A stretch of DNA of 64,000 bases from Clostridioides mangenotii TR (GTDB lineage: Bacteria; Bacillota; Clostridia; Peptostreptococcales; Peptostreptococcaceae), in assembly GCF_000498755.1 (NCBI RefSeq), contig NZ_AXUS01000008.1, forward strand, positions 1 to 64,000, read 5' to 3'. Position 1 is the first letter of the stretch. The number at the start of each line of letters is the position of its first letter. The translations under genes were made by a program, and so were the position numbers. Shown here piece by piece: positions 20,463 to 28,653 of the stretch. Under the pieces are notes generated by a model that was not told the origin of the DNA, searched no databases, and was given only the letters and a program-made list of their open reading frames with translations.

Positions 20463-20825
20463 ATGGAAAAATCAAATTATATTTTTAAAGGTCTCGGTTT
20501 TGCATATATTATGACATTAGCTATAATTCTCATATACAACTTGTTTTTGACATTTACCAACATGAGTGGAGAGACTATTACCATGGCGGCATCTTTTATA
20601 ACTACTATATCTGCAGCCTTTGGTGGGTTTTATGCGTCTAAAAAAATTAAAGAAAAAGGTATGTTTTATGGTTTATTGGTTGGTATGATGTACATAGTAT
20701 GCGTGTTTTTGACTGTTTTTCTAATTCAAGAGAATTTTGTATTTGAAGTTTCAATGCTTTATAGAATCCTTCTAATGACAGCGGCAGGAGGCATTGGTGG
20801 TGTTTTAGGCGTCAACTTCAAATAG
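20463..20825 (+). CDS. TIGR04086 family membrane protein
   Basis: A 120-residue protein with four predicted membrane helices, opening with KSNYIFKGLGFAYIMTLAIILI and ending in MTAAGGIGGVLGVN. It matches the TIGR04086 family of clostridial proteins typically encoded between yajC and the SCIFF peptide gene, and the position here agrees. The ATG at 20463 is chosen because its SD AGGAGGGGG is directly upstream. The function of the family is not known; conserved neighbourhood with SCIFF is the only clue. Confidence 0.83.
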   Translation: MEKSNYIFKGLGFAYIMTLAIILIYNLFLTFTNMSGETITMAASFITTISAAFGGFYASKKIKEKGMFYGLLVGMMYIVCVFLTVFLIQENFVFEVSMLYRILLMTAAGGIGGVLGVNFK

Positions 20826-20889
20826 AGATTTTCAGAAATACCATTTTGTGTTATAATCAGTAGAGAATAATCGTAATGGAGGTATAGTC

Positions 20890-21033
20890 ATGGAAAAAAA
20901 ACACATAAAAACATTATCAGGTGCTACTTTGAAGCAAAGTGCTGAAAAAGGTGGATGCGGAGAATGTCAAACTTCTTGTCAATCAGCTTGCAAAACTTCT
21001 TGTACGGTTGCAAATCAAGAGTGCGAAAGATAG
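20890..21033 (+). CDS. scfA: SCIFF ranthipeptide precursor (six cysteines in forty-five residues)
   Basis: A 47-residue peptide gene. The product opens MEKKHIKTLSGATLKQSA, the conserved leader, and ends in a core with cysteines at positions 23, 26, 30, 34, 38 and 45 (CGECQTSCQSACKTSC ... C). This is the SCIFF family, in which a radical-SAM enzyme forms sulfur-to-carbon thioether crosslinks from Cys to Thr. SD ATGGAGG precedes the ATG. Its position after yajC and the TIGR04086 gene is the family's usual one. The maturase gene scfB, normally just downstream, is not present in this window. Confidence 0.94.
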   Translation: MEKKHIKTLSGATLKQSAEKGGCGECQTSCQSACKTSCTVANQECER

Positions 21034-21045
21034 TAAGGCCTTGCC

Positions 21046-21137
21046 ACAAAAATGCTCGATCAATTGGATTTGGCTTCATGCCAATGTTACGTTGCGAAAT
21101 AAAATGCCGCGAAATCCAATCGATCGAGCATTTTTGT
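21046..21137. repeat. Inverted repeat with 26-bp arms downstream of scfA
   Basis: Arms 21046-21071 and 21112-21137 are complementary except for one A-C mismatch, around a 40-base loop that can fold further (GGC with GCC, GCG with CGC). The right arm ends in TTTTTGTTATTT, so it can act as a terminator. The stem is far longer than needed for that. It is relatively GC-rich for this window. Confidence 0.88.
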
Positions 21138-21186
21138 TATTTGATCCTTGGGATATGGCTAAAGGAAAATAAAATTATTTTTTTAT

Positions 21187-21221
21187 AAAGTCGGAGGTGT
21201 AACTTCCGACTTTGTTTTTTT
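21187..21221 (+). terminator. Intrinsic terminator
   Basis: AAAGTCGGA (21187-21195) pairs with TCCGACTTT (21205-21213), and a T-run follows to 21221. It is a second stop signal within 90 bases of the long inverted repeat. Confidence 0.88.
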
Positions 21222-21472
21222 GTTAAGACCTTATAAAAATCATAATTTATCAATATAACAATATATCTGTAAAATAATAAACCTAATAGATATAATAATT
21301 AATATAGATAGCAATCAATAGACCAAGTTAATAAACTTAAAACTGATAAAATAATTAATTTTATAATATAACAAAATAAAATGAACCATTTCACATCCTT
21401 GAGCATCTAATTAGAATTAGTGAAGAAGCAAATAAGTAGCGCTACGGTTTGCTAGGAAAGGTAGGAAGCTAA

Positions 21473-21955
21473 TTGAATAAAGATTTATTTATAGATAGAG
21501 TTCTTGAAGCTGAACGTACTTTATATCATGTGTCTAAGACTATCCTGACTGTAGATCAGGACTGCGAGGACGCGGTTCAAAGTGCAATTTTAAAAGCTTA
21601 TGAAAAATTAAATACATTGAAAGAGGAACAGTATTTCAAAACATGGATTATTAGGATACTCTTAAATGAATGTTACCGATTAAAGCGTAGGGAACAACCA
21701 GAGGTCTCTTATGAGGAGTGTTTTGAATTTGTAAAGTCTGAGGATGAAGAGGATTATAGCGAGCTGTATTTAGCTATTAAAAAACTGCCTGAGCGAATTA
21801 GAATTACTATTGTTCTCTATTATGTTGAGGGCTATTCTGTAAAAGAAATTAAACAGATTTTAAAAATACCTGCCGGAACCGTAAAAAGTCGTTTGGCAAA
21901 AGGACGAAAACTATTAAAAAATAGATTAAAGATTGTGGAGGTAGACTATGAATAA
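21473..21955 (+). CDS. ECF-type RNA polymerase sigma factor
   Basis: A 160-residue sigma-70 family protein starting at TTG. Region 2 (DQDCEDAVQSAILKAYEKLNTLKEEQYFKTWIIRILLNECYRLKR) is clear, as is region 4 with its helix-turn-helix (LPERIRITIVLYYVEGYSVKEIKQILKIPAGTVKSRLAKGRKLLK). The stop overlaps the start of the following membrane-protein gene by eight bases, the usual layout of an ECF sigma with its anti-sigma factor. The targets are unknown. Confidence 0.94.
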   Translation: MNKDLFIDRVLEAERTLYHVSKTILTVDQDCEDAVQSAILKAYEKLNTLKEEQYFKTWIIRILLNECYRLKRREQPEVSYEECFEFVKSEDEEDYSELYLAIKKLPERIRITIVLYYVEGYSVKEIKQILKIPAGTVKSRLAKGRKLLKNRLKIVEVDYE

Positions 21956-22718
21956 AAACAATTGGAACAATATCTTTCCTGATCCACCAGAAAGTTTTCA
22001 TAATAAAGTAAGCAACACTTTAAATTGCTTGCCAGATAAAGAGGAGATTAGTGAAATGAATAATAGATCAATGTTTAGAAAGATACCTTTAAAAAGGGGA
22101 GTTATGATTGCATTAATAGCTACTTTAGCGGTTGGGACAACTGTATTTGCTTCTGGTAAGATAGCATCTATAGTAGGTAGCTCAAGTGTAATACCGACGT
22201 ATTATTCAATGCCTAGTGCAGATAAAATAAATAAAGATTTTGAGTTTGAGCCTAAATTAGTTGAGAAATTTGACACAGGGTATGAGTTTAAAAGTGGTCA
22301 CAAAGTAAAGAATGAAATTTTTGATGACAAGGGAAATAGTTTAGGAAAACAAAATAATGTAGATTTTGATTACAATAAAGGTGAAGATGAATTAAGCCTT
22401 AATATGGGTAAAGGGAAATTAGGTGAAGATTCAGAAAAAGCTGAACATGTAGGAAATTACAGGGGTATTGATTTAAGCTACGTTTCAAGTACAAATAAGG
22501 TGGTGCCTGAGGATTATAAAATGACAGAGCAGGACAAGAATGATGAGGCGTCAGGTAAATATATATTTAGTTATGGAAGTGACAAAGTAGAGATATCAGA
22601 GTTTAAGCATTTAAGTTGGACTCAAGATGGAATTAGCTATATGTTTACTGCGATGGATTCTAATGTTACACAAGAGCAATTGGTTAAAATGGCACATCAG
22701 ATGATCGATTCTCTATAA
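21948..22718 (+). CDS. Membrane protein downstream of sigma factor, DUF4367-like, likely anti-sigma factor
   Basis: A 256-residue protein with a short cytoplasmic N-terminus (FPDPPESFHNKVSNTLNCLPDKEE), one membrane helix (GVMIALIATLAVGTTVFAS, about residues 50-68) and an extracytoplasmic region. The C-terminal 60 residues (VEISEFKHLSWTQDGISYMFTAMDSNVTQEQLVKMAHQMI) resemble DUF4367. Coupled translation with the sigma gene and a single-pass topology suggest it restrains that sigma factor. This role is inferred; no zinc-binding anti-sigma motif is seen. Confidence 0.78.
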   Translation: MNKNNWNNIFPDPPESFHNKVSNTLNCLPDKEEISEMNNRSMFRKIPLKRGVMIALIATLAVGTTVFASGKIASIVGSSSVIPTYYSMPSADKINKDFEFEPKLVEKFDTGYEFKSGHKVKNEIFDDKGNSLGKQNNVDFDYNKGEDELSLNMGKGKLGEDSEKAEHVGNYRGIDLSYVSSTNKVVPEDYKMTEQDKNDEASGKYIFSYGSDKVEISEFKHLSWTQDGISYMFTAMDSNVTQEQLVKMAHQMIDSL

Positions 22719-22741
22719 TTTTTAGGGCAACTGTTTTTATC

Positions 22742-22780
22742 ATAAGCATCCGAATAACTGTTCGGGTGCTTATTTATTTC
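22742..22780 (+). terminator. Intrinsic terminator after sigma/anti-sigma pair
   Basis: ATAAGCATCCGAA (22742-22754) pairs with TTCGGGTGCTTAT (22761-22773) with one G-T pair, and a T-rich tail follows. Confidence 0.85.
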
Positions 22781-22871
22781 TTGTAAATTTCATTTATAAA
22801 GGTTGTAATCTTATAACCATTAACTATAAATTTTTGCCAATATTAGGAAATTGTAATATAATTTTATTATA

Positions 22872-22906
22872 AGTCTGTGTGAGGTAGGTTAGCACAGACT
22901 TATTAT
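22872..22906 (+). promoter_or_regulatory. Leader hairpin upstream of CWB2-CAP gene
   Basis: AAGTCTGTG pairs with CACAGACTT around a 13-base loop and is followed by ATTATTTTAT. A TATAAT-like box lies just before it (about 22856). It may be a weak terminator or an attenuator in the leader of the surface-protein gene at 23017. Confidence 0.4.
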
Positions 22907-23016
22907 TTTATCCAAAATGTGGATAGAAAGTTAAAGTTAGAAAGTTTCTGAAGCATGATTAGTACTATGGAAACAAGTATACATAAGTATACAGCTTGAT
23001 ATATGGGGGGGTCTAT

Positions 23017-24432
23017 ATGGAGAATAAAAAATTAATTATAACACTTGGTTTGACACTTTCGTTTATAATTGGAGCAACGAGTTCATCAAATGCACTTTCG
23101 ACAGTTGATCAGTTAAAGGGTAGTGATAGGTTCGAAACAGCCGCTTTAATAGCTTCTAAGCAGAGTTACAAGACTGCGATTATAGTAAATTCAGATAAAA
23201 CTCTAGCTGACGGGCTTAGTGCAAGCGGTTTAGCAGGAGCAGAAAATGCACCCATACTACTTGTTAAACAAAACCAAATTCCAACAGTTACAATGAGCAA
23301 ACTAAATGGTGTTGAAAAAGTATACATAATAGGTACTGAAGATACAATAAGCTCACAAGTAGAAACAGAGATAAGAGATAAGGATATTGAGACAGAGAGA
23401 TTAGCTGGTGAGGATAGATGCGAGACAAGTTTAGCTATAGCTAATAAGATTAAAGAAATAAAAAGTATAGACAAAGTTATATTTGCAAATGCGTATAAAG
23501 GAGAAGCTGATGCAATAAGTGCATCCTCAGTTGCTTCTAGAGATGGGGTTCCTATAATCCTTACTGAAGGTAAAGGTACAGATTTTGATCTAAATGGACT
23601 AAATAGATATGCAATAGGATCAAATCTATCTTTAAGCGACAAGTTTGTTAGTGATATAGGTGCTAAAAGACTTGGCGGAGTAGATAGATTTGATACAAAT
23701 AAAAAGTTAATACAGTGGTTCTACAAAGACTATGGCGAGGTTTATTTGAGTCAAGCGTACAATCTTGTAGATGCTCTTGCAGTATCTCCACTGGCTAAAA
23801 ATAAACCAGTAGTTCTAGTTCATAAAAACAGTGATAAGAGTATACTAAAAAACACTAATAAATTTACCATCTTAGGTGGAATCGATAAAGTTGCGGTTCA
23901 ACAAAGTATAAATGCAGCTACAAATAATAAACCGAATGAACAAGGATTTTACTTCGATATAGATAATCCAACTCTTAATAAGAGGATAAAAGATCATCTA
24001 TACAACTTAATCAATATATATAGAAAGGAAAATGGTCAAAGTGTTCTTTCACAAGCAAAGAGGCTAGAAGGACTGGCTGGAGATTGGTCGAAACTAATGG
24101 CCAAAAATAATACAATGTCACATGTAATTAATGGAAAAAATTCTTACTCAACATTTATGCAGTACCTTGACTGGTCACCAATCCCAGCAGGTCATGTAAT
24201 TGTTCAAGGAGAAAATTTATTTAAATATAAAGTTGGCGATAAATACGTGTACACACAAAGAGATGCAAATAATATAGCGCAGTCGATGTTGGGTCAATGG
24301 AAAAAAAGTGAAGCAGATGGTGGAGTAAATATGCTTCATCCAGGATTTGAAATTATGGGATTTGGTATGTCAACTAAATCAGATAAGACTATGTATGCAA
24401 CACAAGAGTTTTATGGAGTTTATCAAAATTAA
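23017..24432 (+). CDS. Cell-wall protein: three CWB2 repeats plus CAP/SCP domain
   Basis: A 471-residue exported surface protein. A signal peptide (LIITLGLTLSFIIGATSSSNA) is followed by three CWB2 repeats (about residues 30-315; LKGSDRFETAALIAS, RLAGEDRCETSLAIA, LGGVDRFDTNKKLI). These attach the protein non-covalently to an anionic wall polymer. Residues 325-471 are a CAP domain (LYNLINIYRKENGQSVL, MAKNNTMSH, ATQEFYG). The CAP function is unknown in bacteria. The SD GGGGGGG five bases before the ATG at 23017 sets the start. It lies away from the main S-layer locus, next to the hexRK genes. Confidence 0.93.
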   Translation: MENKKLIITLGLTLSFIIGATSSSNALSTVDQLKGSDRFETAALIASKQSYKTAIIVNSDKTLADGLSASGLAGAENAPILLVKQNQIPTVTMSKLNGVEKVYIIGTEDTISSQVETEIRDKDIETERLAGEDRCETSLAIANKIKEIKSIDKVIFANAYKGEADAISASSVASRDGVPIILTEGKGTDFDLNGLNRYAIGSNLSLSDKFVSDIGAKRLGGVDRFDTNKKLIQWFYKDYGEVYLSQAYNLVDALAVSPLAKNKPVVLVHKNSDKSILKNTNKFTILGGIDKVAVQQSINAATNNKPNEQGFYFDIDNPTLNKRIKDHLYNLINIYRKENGQSVLSQAKRLEGLAGDWSKLMAKNNTMSHVINGKNSYSTFMQYLDWSPIPAGHVIVQGENLFKYKVGDKYVYTQRDANNIAQSMLGQWKKSEADGGVNMLHPGFEIMGFGMSTKSDKTMYATQEFYGVYQN

Positions 24433-24513
24433 CTTCATTATTATTTGGCTTAAAAGTTAATGTTGTAGAGTTGTGAAAAATTAAGTGAATATGGTATAAA
24501 TATAAAGAAGATA

Positions 24514-24560
24514 AAAGTTCGCACAGTTTTGTATAACTAAACAAGATTAGTGCGAACTTT
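24514..24560 (+). terminator. Intrinsic terminator after CWB2-CAP gene
   Basis: AAAGTTCGCAC (24514-24524) pairs with GTGCGAACTTT (24550-24560) around 25 bases. It lies 19 bases before the hexR-like GTG, so it could also modulate read-through into that gene. Confidence 0.78.
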
Positions 24561-24578
24561 ATGTAAAGAGGTGATAAG

Positions 24579-25283
24579 GTGAGTGAGAACTTGCAAAAAA
24601 CAGTTCTAGTTGCTGATGATAGTCCTGAAATAATAGAAATAGTTGATATACTGCTTTCTAGTGAAGGATATAAAGTGTTAAAAGCTACAAATGGTCAGGA
24701 AGCTATAGATTTAGTTGATGAAAATGTAGATCTTATAATATTAGATGTGGTTATGCCTGTAAAAAATGGATTTACAGCATGTAGAGAGATTAGAGAAAAA
24801 ACCAATGCTCCAATACTATTTTTAACAGCAAAGACCCAGGAATCAGATAAAGTTATAGGGTTTTCATCAGGTGGAGATGATTATTTACTTAAGCCATTTT
24901 CTTATTCTGAATTTACTTCTAGAGTTAAATCACTTATCAGAAGATATTATGTATACCAAGGAATAAAAGTAGAAGATGAGTCAAAGGAAATTATAATAAG
25001 AGATCTCAGTATAAATTTAGATACTAAAGAGGTGAAGTTAAAAGATGAAAATATATCACTTACAACTATAGAGTACGATATGATTGCCCTTATGATTCAA
25101 AATAAAAAGAAGGTATTTTCGTCTAAGAACCTCTATGAAAGTATCTGGAATGAACCTTATTTTTATACAGCAAATAACACTATAATGGTTCATATAAGGA
25201 ATTTAAGAAAGAAAATAGAAAAGGACAGGCAAGATCCTGAGTACATTAAGACTGCTTGGGGAAAGGGGTATTACATTGATTAA
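24579..25283 (+). CDS. hexR: OmpR/VanR-type response regulator, HexR-like
   Basis: A 234-residue regulator. The receiver domain (residues 8-120) has the acidic pair DD in VLVADDSPE, the phospho-acceptor Asp in LIILDVVMPV, the Thr in LFLTAKT and the Lys in LLKPFS. A winged-helix DNA-binding domain (residues 135-234) ends with IMVHIRNLRKKIEKDRQDPEYIKTAWGKGYYID. It overlaps the kinase gene. The order regulator, kinase, glycosyltransferase, deacetylase, flippase is that of C. difficile hexRK-hexSDF, so I name it by synteny. The GTG start follows AGAGGTGATAAG. Confidence 0.85.
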   Translation: MSENLQKTVLVADDSPEIIEIVDILLSSEGYKVLKATNGQEAIDLVDENVDLIILDVVMPVKNGFTACREIREKTNAPILFLTAKTQESDKVIGFSSGGDDYLLKPFSYSEFTSRVKSLIRRYYVYQGIKVEDESKEIIIRDLSINLDTKEVKLKDENISLTTIEYDMIALMIQNKKKVFSSKNLYESIWNEPYFYTANNTIMVHIRNLRKKIEKDRQDPEYIKTAWGKGYYID

Positions 25284-26603
25284 GCATTTAAAACCTTCTA
25301 GGCTTGGTTGGAAAATTCTATTTTATATAGTTGTGTCTGTGTTAGTTGCCTTTATATTAAATGTTCCTTTTTATAATATGCTAGAAAACGGGGTAACTAA
25401 AGCCGCTGAAGAAAAGCACTATTTTCAAAGTCATCTAACAAGATTAGTTGATGATCTCCAGTTATATATTGACGAAAATGACTTAAAAACGAGCGATTCG
25501 GAGATGTTATCATATTGGAATGAGGACAAATGGTATGTTTATATGAATATACACAAAGATAAGAAAATTTTGTACGACACAGTAAATTACCCTAAGAAAA
25601 TTTCCGATGAAGATGAACAGAGAGAACTTCAAAACAACGATCTTATGAATAACTACTCTTTAAAGTTTAAAGATACAAACGCGACAATTACAATAACAGC
25701 TTTTTTTAATGCGAAGTATCAAAATTTTATAAATGCTGCATCAGTTGCTTTTTTAGCTATAGCATTTATATCAACGTTCCTTTTACTGTTTAGCAAAAAG
25801 ATAAAGTACATCAAAAAAATTGAACAGGGAATAAAGATAGCAGAGTCAGGAAGCTTAGAATACAGAATCCCAGTAAAAGGAAATGATGAGTTGAGTTCTC
25901 TTGCCAAAAGCATAAACGAAATGAGTGGCGTGATCACAGATCAACTTCTGCTTGAAAGTGAGATGAGGCAAAAAATAAAGATATGGTTACATCCATATCT
26001 CATGATATAAGGACTCCTCTAACATCAGTGATATGTTATCTGGATCTAATTGCAGACGGAAAGTATTCGGACAAAGAGCAGTTGGATAAATACATTGAAA
26101 ATGCAAGGTTAAATGCTTATCAGATTAAGAAACTATCTGAAAATTTGTTTATACATTTTGTGACATCACCGGAAGACATCGATTATGAAATTAAGAGAAT
26201 CAATGCAAACGAGTTTATATTTCAACTTATACTAGACACCACTTTTGAGCTAGAGGAAAATAATTTTGAGGTAAAAGTAAAAAATGAATTACATAAACAA
26301 ATACATATCGATGTAGATATAACACAATTTAGAAGGATTTTTACTAACATCTGTTCAAATATAATAAAGTATGCTGATAAAGATGCTCCTATTGAATTTT
26401 TAGCAAGCATGACAAAAAATTTTCTGCTTATTAAGCAGGCGAATCAAGTTTCTAATTTAAAAGATCAATCAGAAAGTTTTGGTATAGGTATAAAAAATTG
26501 CAAAGAAATAGTAAAAAATCATAATGGTTTCTTAAATGTCTTTAACGGCGAAAAAGATTTTTTAGTTGAGATTGGTATTCCGATTAGTTCTACAGGAGAT
26601 TAA
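25276..26603 (+). pseudogene. hexK: Sensor histidine kinase, HexK-like, with one-base frameshift
   Basis: The first frame (25276-26010) gives two membrane helices around an extracytoplasmic loop, a HAMP region and the start of the dimerisation helix. The continuing frame (from about 25975 to 26603) opens DMVTSISHDIRTPLTSV with the phospho-acceptor His and carries the ATPase domain (IFTNICSNIIKYA; degenerate glycine box SFGIGIKNCKEIV). The join lies in a run of six A at 25970-25975; one extra A restores the frame. A homopolymer sequencing error is the likely cause. The kinase would sense envelope stress and phosphorylate the regulator encoded just upstream. Confidence 0.87.
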
Positions 26604-26661
26604 TAAATTAATTAATAATATAAACCTATCAAACGCTTAGAAATCAGTGCTTTTAAAAAAA

Positions 26662-26689
26662 TTAAGAATTCTTAAGAATTATATTAAGT
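26662..26689 (+). promoter_or_regulatory. Ten-base-phased direct repeats, candidate response-regulator box
   Basis: TTAAGAATTC and TTAAGAATTA abut at 26662-26681, and a partial third copy (TATTAAGT) follows. Direct repeats spaced ten bases apart are the usual target of OmpR-family regulators. The site lies about 155 bases upstream of the hexS-like gene. The assignment to HexR is inference. Confidence 0.5.
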
Positions 26690-26843
26690 ATTTCTAAAGA
26701 TTTAGCAAATAAAATATTATATATAGCAGATAATATTACATAGTGAAGTTAATCGATAAAAAACATAAAATATCGAACTCAGTCGAAATGATGAGTAAAT
26801 AAAGATTATATAATTCACTTTTGCTAAAGGAAGGATGAGAAAT

Positions 26844-27950
26844 ATGAAAGTACTTATTCTTACAAGTAAATTTGGTATGGGACATCTTTCAGCATCTAAT
26901 TCATTAGCTGAAGAGATAGAGGACTTGTACTTTGGATCTGAAACAATTGTAGAAGATATATTTGAATATATTATGCCAGAATACACAGATACAATGTATA
27001 AAGCCTTTAATATTTTAGTAAATAAAGGCAGTAAACTATACAATCTATTTTACAGATTCACAGAAAATGGAAAAATAGACTCAACACCATTTGTATTTGA
27101 GCATTTTTTAAAAAAACTAGATGAGCTTTTAGTCGAAATAAAGCCAACTGTGATTATATCTACATTTCCATTTTGTTCACAGCTTGTTTCAAAATACAAA
27201 GATAAGACAGGGGATAAAAGACCACTGCTTACATGTATAACAGATCTAAGTAGTCACTCAGAATGGCTCAGCAAAAATACAAATTGCTATTTAGTAGCAG
27301 ATGAATTTACTAAAGATGAATTAATAGAAAAAGGAATAGAAGTCTCTAAAATACTAGTAACCGGAATACCAGTTAGAAGAGAATTTAAGAATACAGATAG
27401 AAAAGATAAAATCAAAAACGAAAAAAACATACTTATAATGGGAGGCGGACTTGGACTTCTTCCAAAATCAAATAAATTTTATGAAGATCTAAACAATTTA
27501 GAAGGTGTTAAAACAACAGTAATAACGGGGAATAATGTGAACATGTACTACAAGTTACACTCTATGTACGAAAACATAGAAGTATTAGGGTATACAGACC
27601 ATGTAAATAAATATATGGAAAATGCAGACCTTATAATTACAAAACCAGGAGGAATCACATTGTTTGAGACAATACATTCCGAACTTCCTCTACTTGTATT
27701 TTCTCCATTTTTACTACATGAGATTAATAACGCAGCTTTTATTCTAGATAAGGACATAGGAAGAGTATTAAGCAAAAATCCAAAAGAGCATATAGATATT
27801 ATAAAAGAGATTATTTATGATGATGAGCTTTTAAACACGTTTAAGAAAAATTTAAAATCTATAAAAGAAGACTTGGACGATTTTAGATTAATAGAGATGT
27901 TGGATTATCTAGAAAGCGAGGCACAAGGAGAGTGCGCCAGATGTATATAA
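26844..27950 (+). CDS. hexS: Processive diacylglycerol glycosyltransferase, HexS-like
   Basis: A 368-residue GT28-fold enzyme of the MGDG synthase/UgtP group that adds a sugar to diacylglycerol at the inner face of the membrane. The N-terminal ILTSKFGMGHLSASNSLAEEI matches the MGDG_synth domain. The C-terminal nucleotide-sugar site is in NADLIITKPGGITLFETIHSELPLLVF. The ATG at 26844 is nine bases after the SD GGAAGG; the ATG at 26835 is too close to it. It overlaps the deacetylase gene by ten bases. In C. difficile HexS makes the hexosyl part of a glycolipid linked to bacitracin and daptomycin resistance. Confidence 0.88.
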   Translation: MKVLILTSKFGMGHLSASNSLAEEIEDLYFGSETIVEDIFEYIMPEYTDTMYKAFNILVNKGSKLYNLFYRFTENGKIDSTPFVFEHFLKKLDELLVEIKPTVIISTFPFCSQLVSKYKDKTGDKRPLLTCITDLSSHSEWLSKNTNCYLVADEFTKDELIEKGIEVSKILVTGIPVRREFKNTDRKDKIKNEKNILIMGGGLGLLPKSNKFYEDLNNLEGVKTTVITGNNVNMYYKLHSMYENIEVLGYTDHVNKYMENADLIITKPGGITLFETIHSELPLLVFSPFLLHEINNAAFILDKDIGRVLSKNPKEHIDIIKEIIYDDELLNTFKKNLKSIKEDLDDFRLIEMLDYLESEAQGECARCI

Positions 27951-28651
27951 TTGAATTTATATCGATTGGATGTATAATAATATTTATTATATTTTTACTA
28001 CATTCGATACTACCAACATACTACAATAAGCATTATAATGATAACATAGTAAAAAATACTAAAGGTGAAAAGAAGGTCATGCTTACATTTGATGACGGAC
28101 CTGATCCGAGGTATACAAGCGATTTAATAGATCTTTTAACAGAACAAAATGTGATGGCAACTTTCTTTGTAGTTGCAAACAACGCAAAAGCAAATCCTGA
28201 TATTATCGAGAGAATGCTAAATGAAGGTCATGAAGTAGCAATACATTCTTTAGAGCATAAAAATGCTTGGCTGTATAGTTACTCTTACACAAGAAAGGAT
28301 TTTTACGAAAGTTTAGATATAATGAATAAATTAGGTGTTAATATAAAATATTACAGACCACCATGGGGACATACAAATATATTTACAATGAGTTTTGCAA
28401 ACAAACACAACTTAAAAATTATACTTTGGGACGTAATGGCAGAAGATTGGGAAAAAGATGTAACAGTAGAAGTAATAGTTGAAAGACTTAAAAAGAGAAC
28501 AAAAGGAAACTCAATAATATGTCTCCACGATGCTGGAGAAAATTCAGGAGGAGCTGAAGGAGCACCTAGAAGGATGATTGAAGCTTTAAAAATAGCTCTA
28601 CCTGAACTCAAGGCATCTGGATTTAGATTTGTTACACCAGAAAGGAGCTAA
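27941..28651 (+). CDS. hexD: Polysaccharide deacetylase (CE4), HexD-like
   Basis: A 236-residue protein with an N-terminal membrane anchor (IIEFISIGCIIIFIIFLLHSILP) and a NodB domain. All five motifs are visible: MLTFDDGPDP (catalytic Asp and metal Asp), AIHSLEHKN (metal histidines), YYRPPWGHT, ILWDVMAEDW and ICLHDAGE. It would remove an N-acetyl group from the glycolipid headgroup, leaving an aminohexose. The ATG at 27941 is favoured by the AAGGAG upstream. It overlaps the glycosyltransferase gene and is two bases from the flippase gene, so all three are coupled. Confidence 0.88.
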   Translation: MYIIEFISIGCIIIFIIFLLHSILPTYYNKHYNDNIVKNTKGEKKVMLTFDDGPDPRYTSDLIDLLTEQNVMATFFVVANNAKANPDIIERMLNEGHEVAIHSLEHKNAWLYSYSYTRKDFYESLDIMNKLGVNIKYYRPPWGHTNIFTMSFANKHNLKIILWDVMAEDWEKDVTVEVIVERLKKRTKGNSIICLHDAGENSGGAEGAPRRMIEALKIALPELKASGFRFVTPERS

Positions 28652-28653
28652 GT

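Larger units (their letters stand above)
21034..21472 (+). other. Intergenic region where scfB would be expected
   Basis: These 439 bases hold the long inverted repeat (21046-21137), a second terminator (21187-21221), and then about 250 AT-rich bases leading to the sigma-factor gene. Two overlapping frames of 77 codons cross the inverted repeat but have no homology or ribosome site. No fragment of a radical-SAM protein (no CxxxCxxC motif) can be read in either strand. Confidence 0.65.

Noticed and set aside
20939-21188. Two overlapping 77-codon frames downstream of the SCIFF start
   Set aside because: Both run through the scfA coding region out of frame and across the inverted repeat. Neither has homology or a ribosome site; the 47-codon SCIFF frame explains the region.
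25960-25990. Programmed frameshifting in hexK at the A-run
   Set aside because: A run of A could be slippery, but four other genes in the window show the same kind of one-base loss without a slippery site. A common technical cause is simpler.
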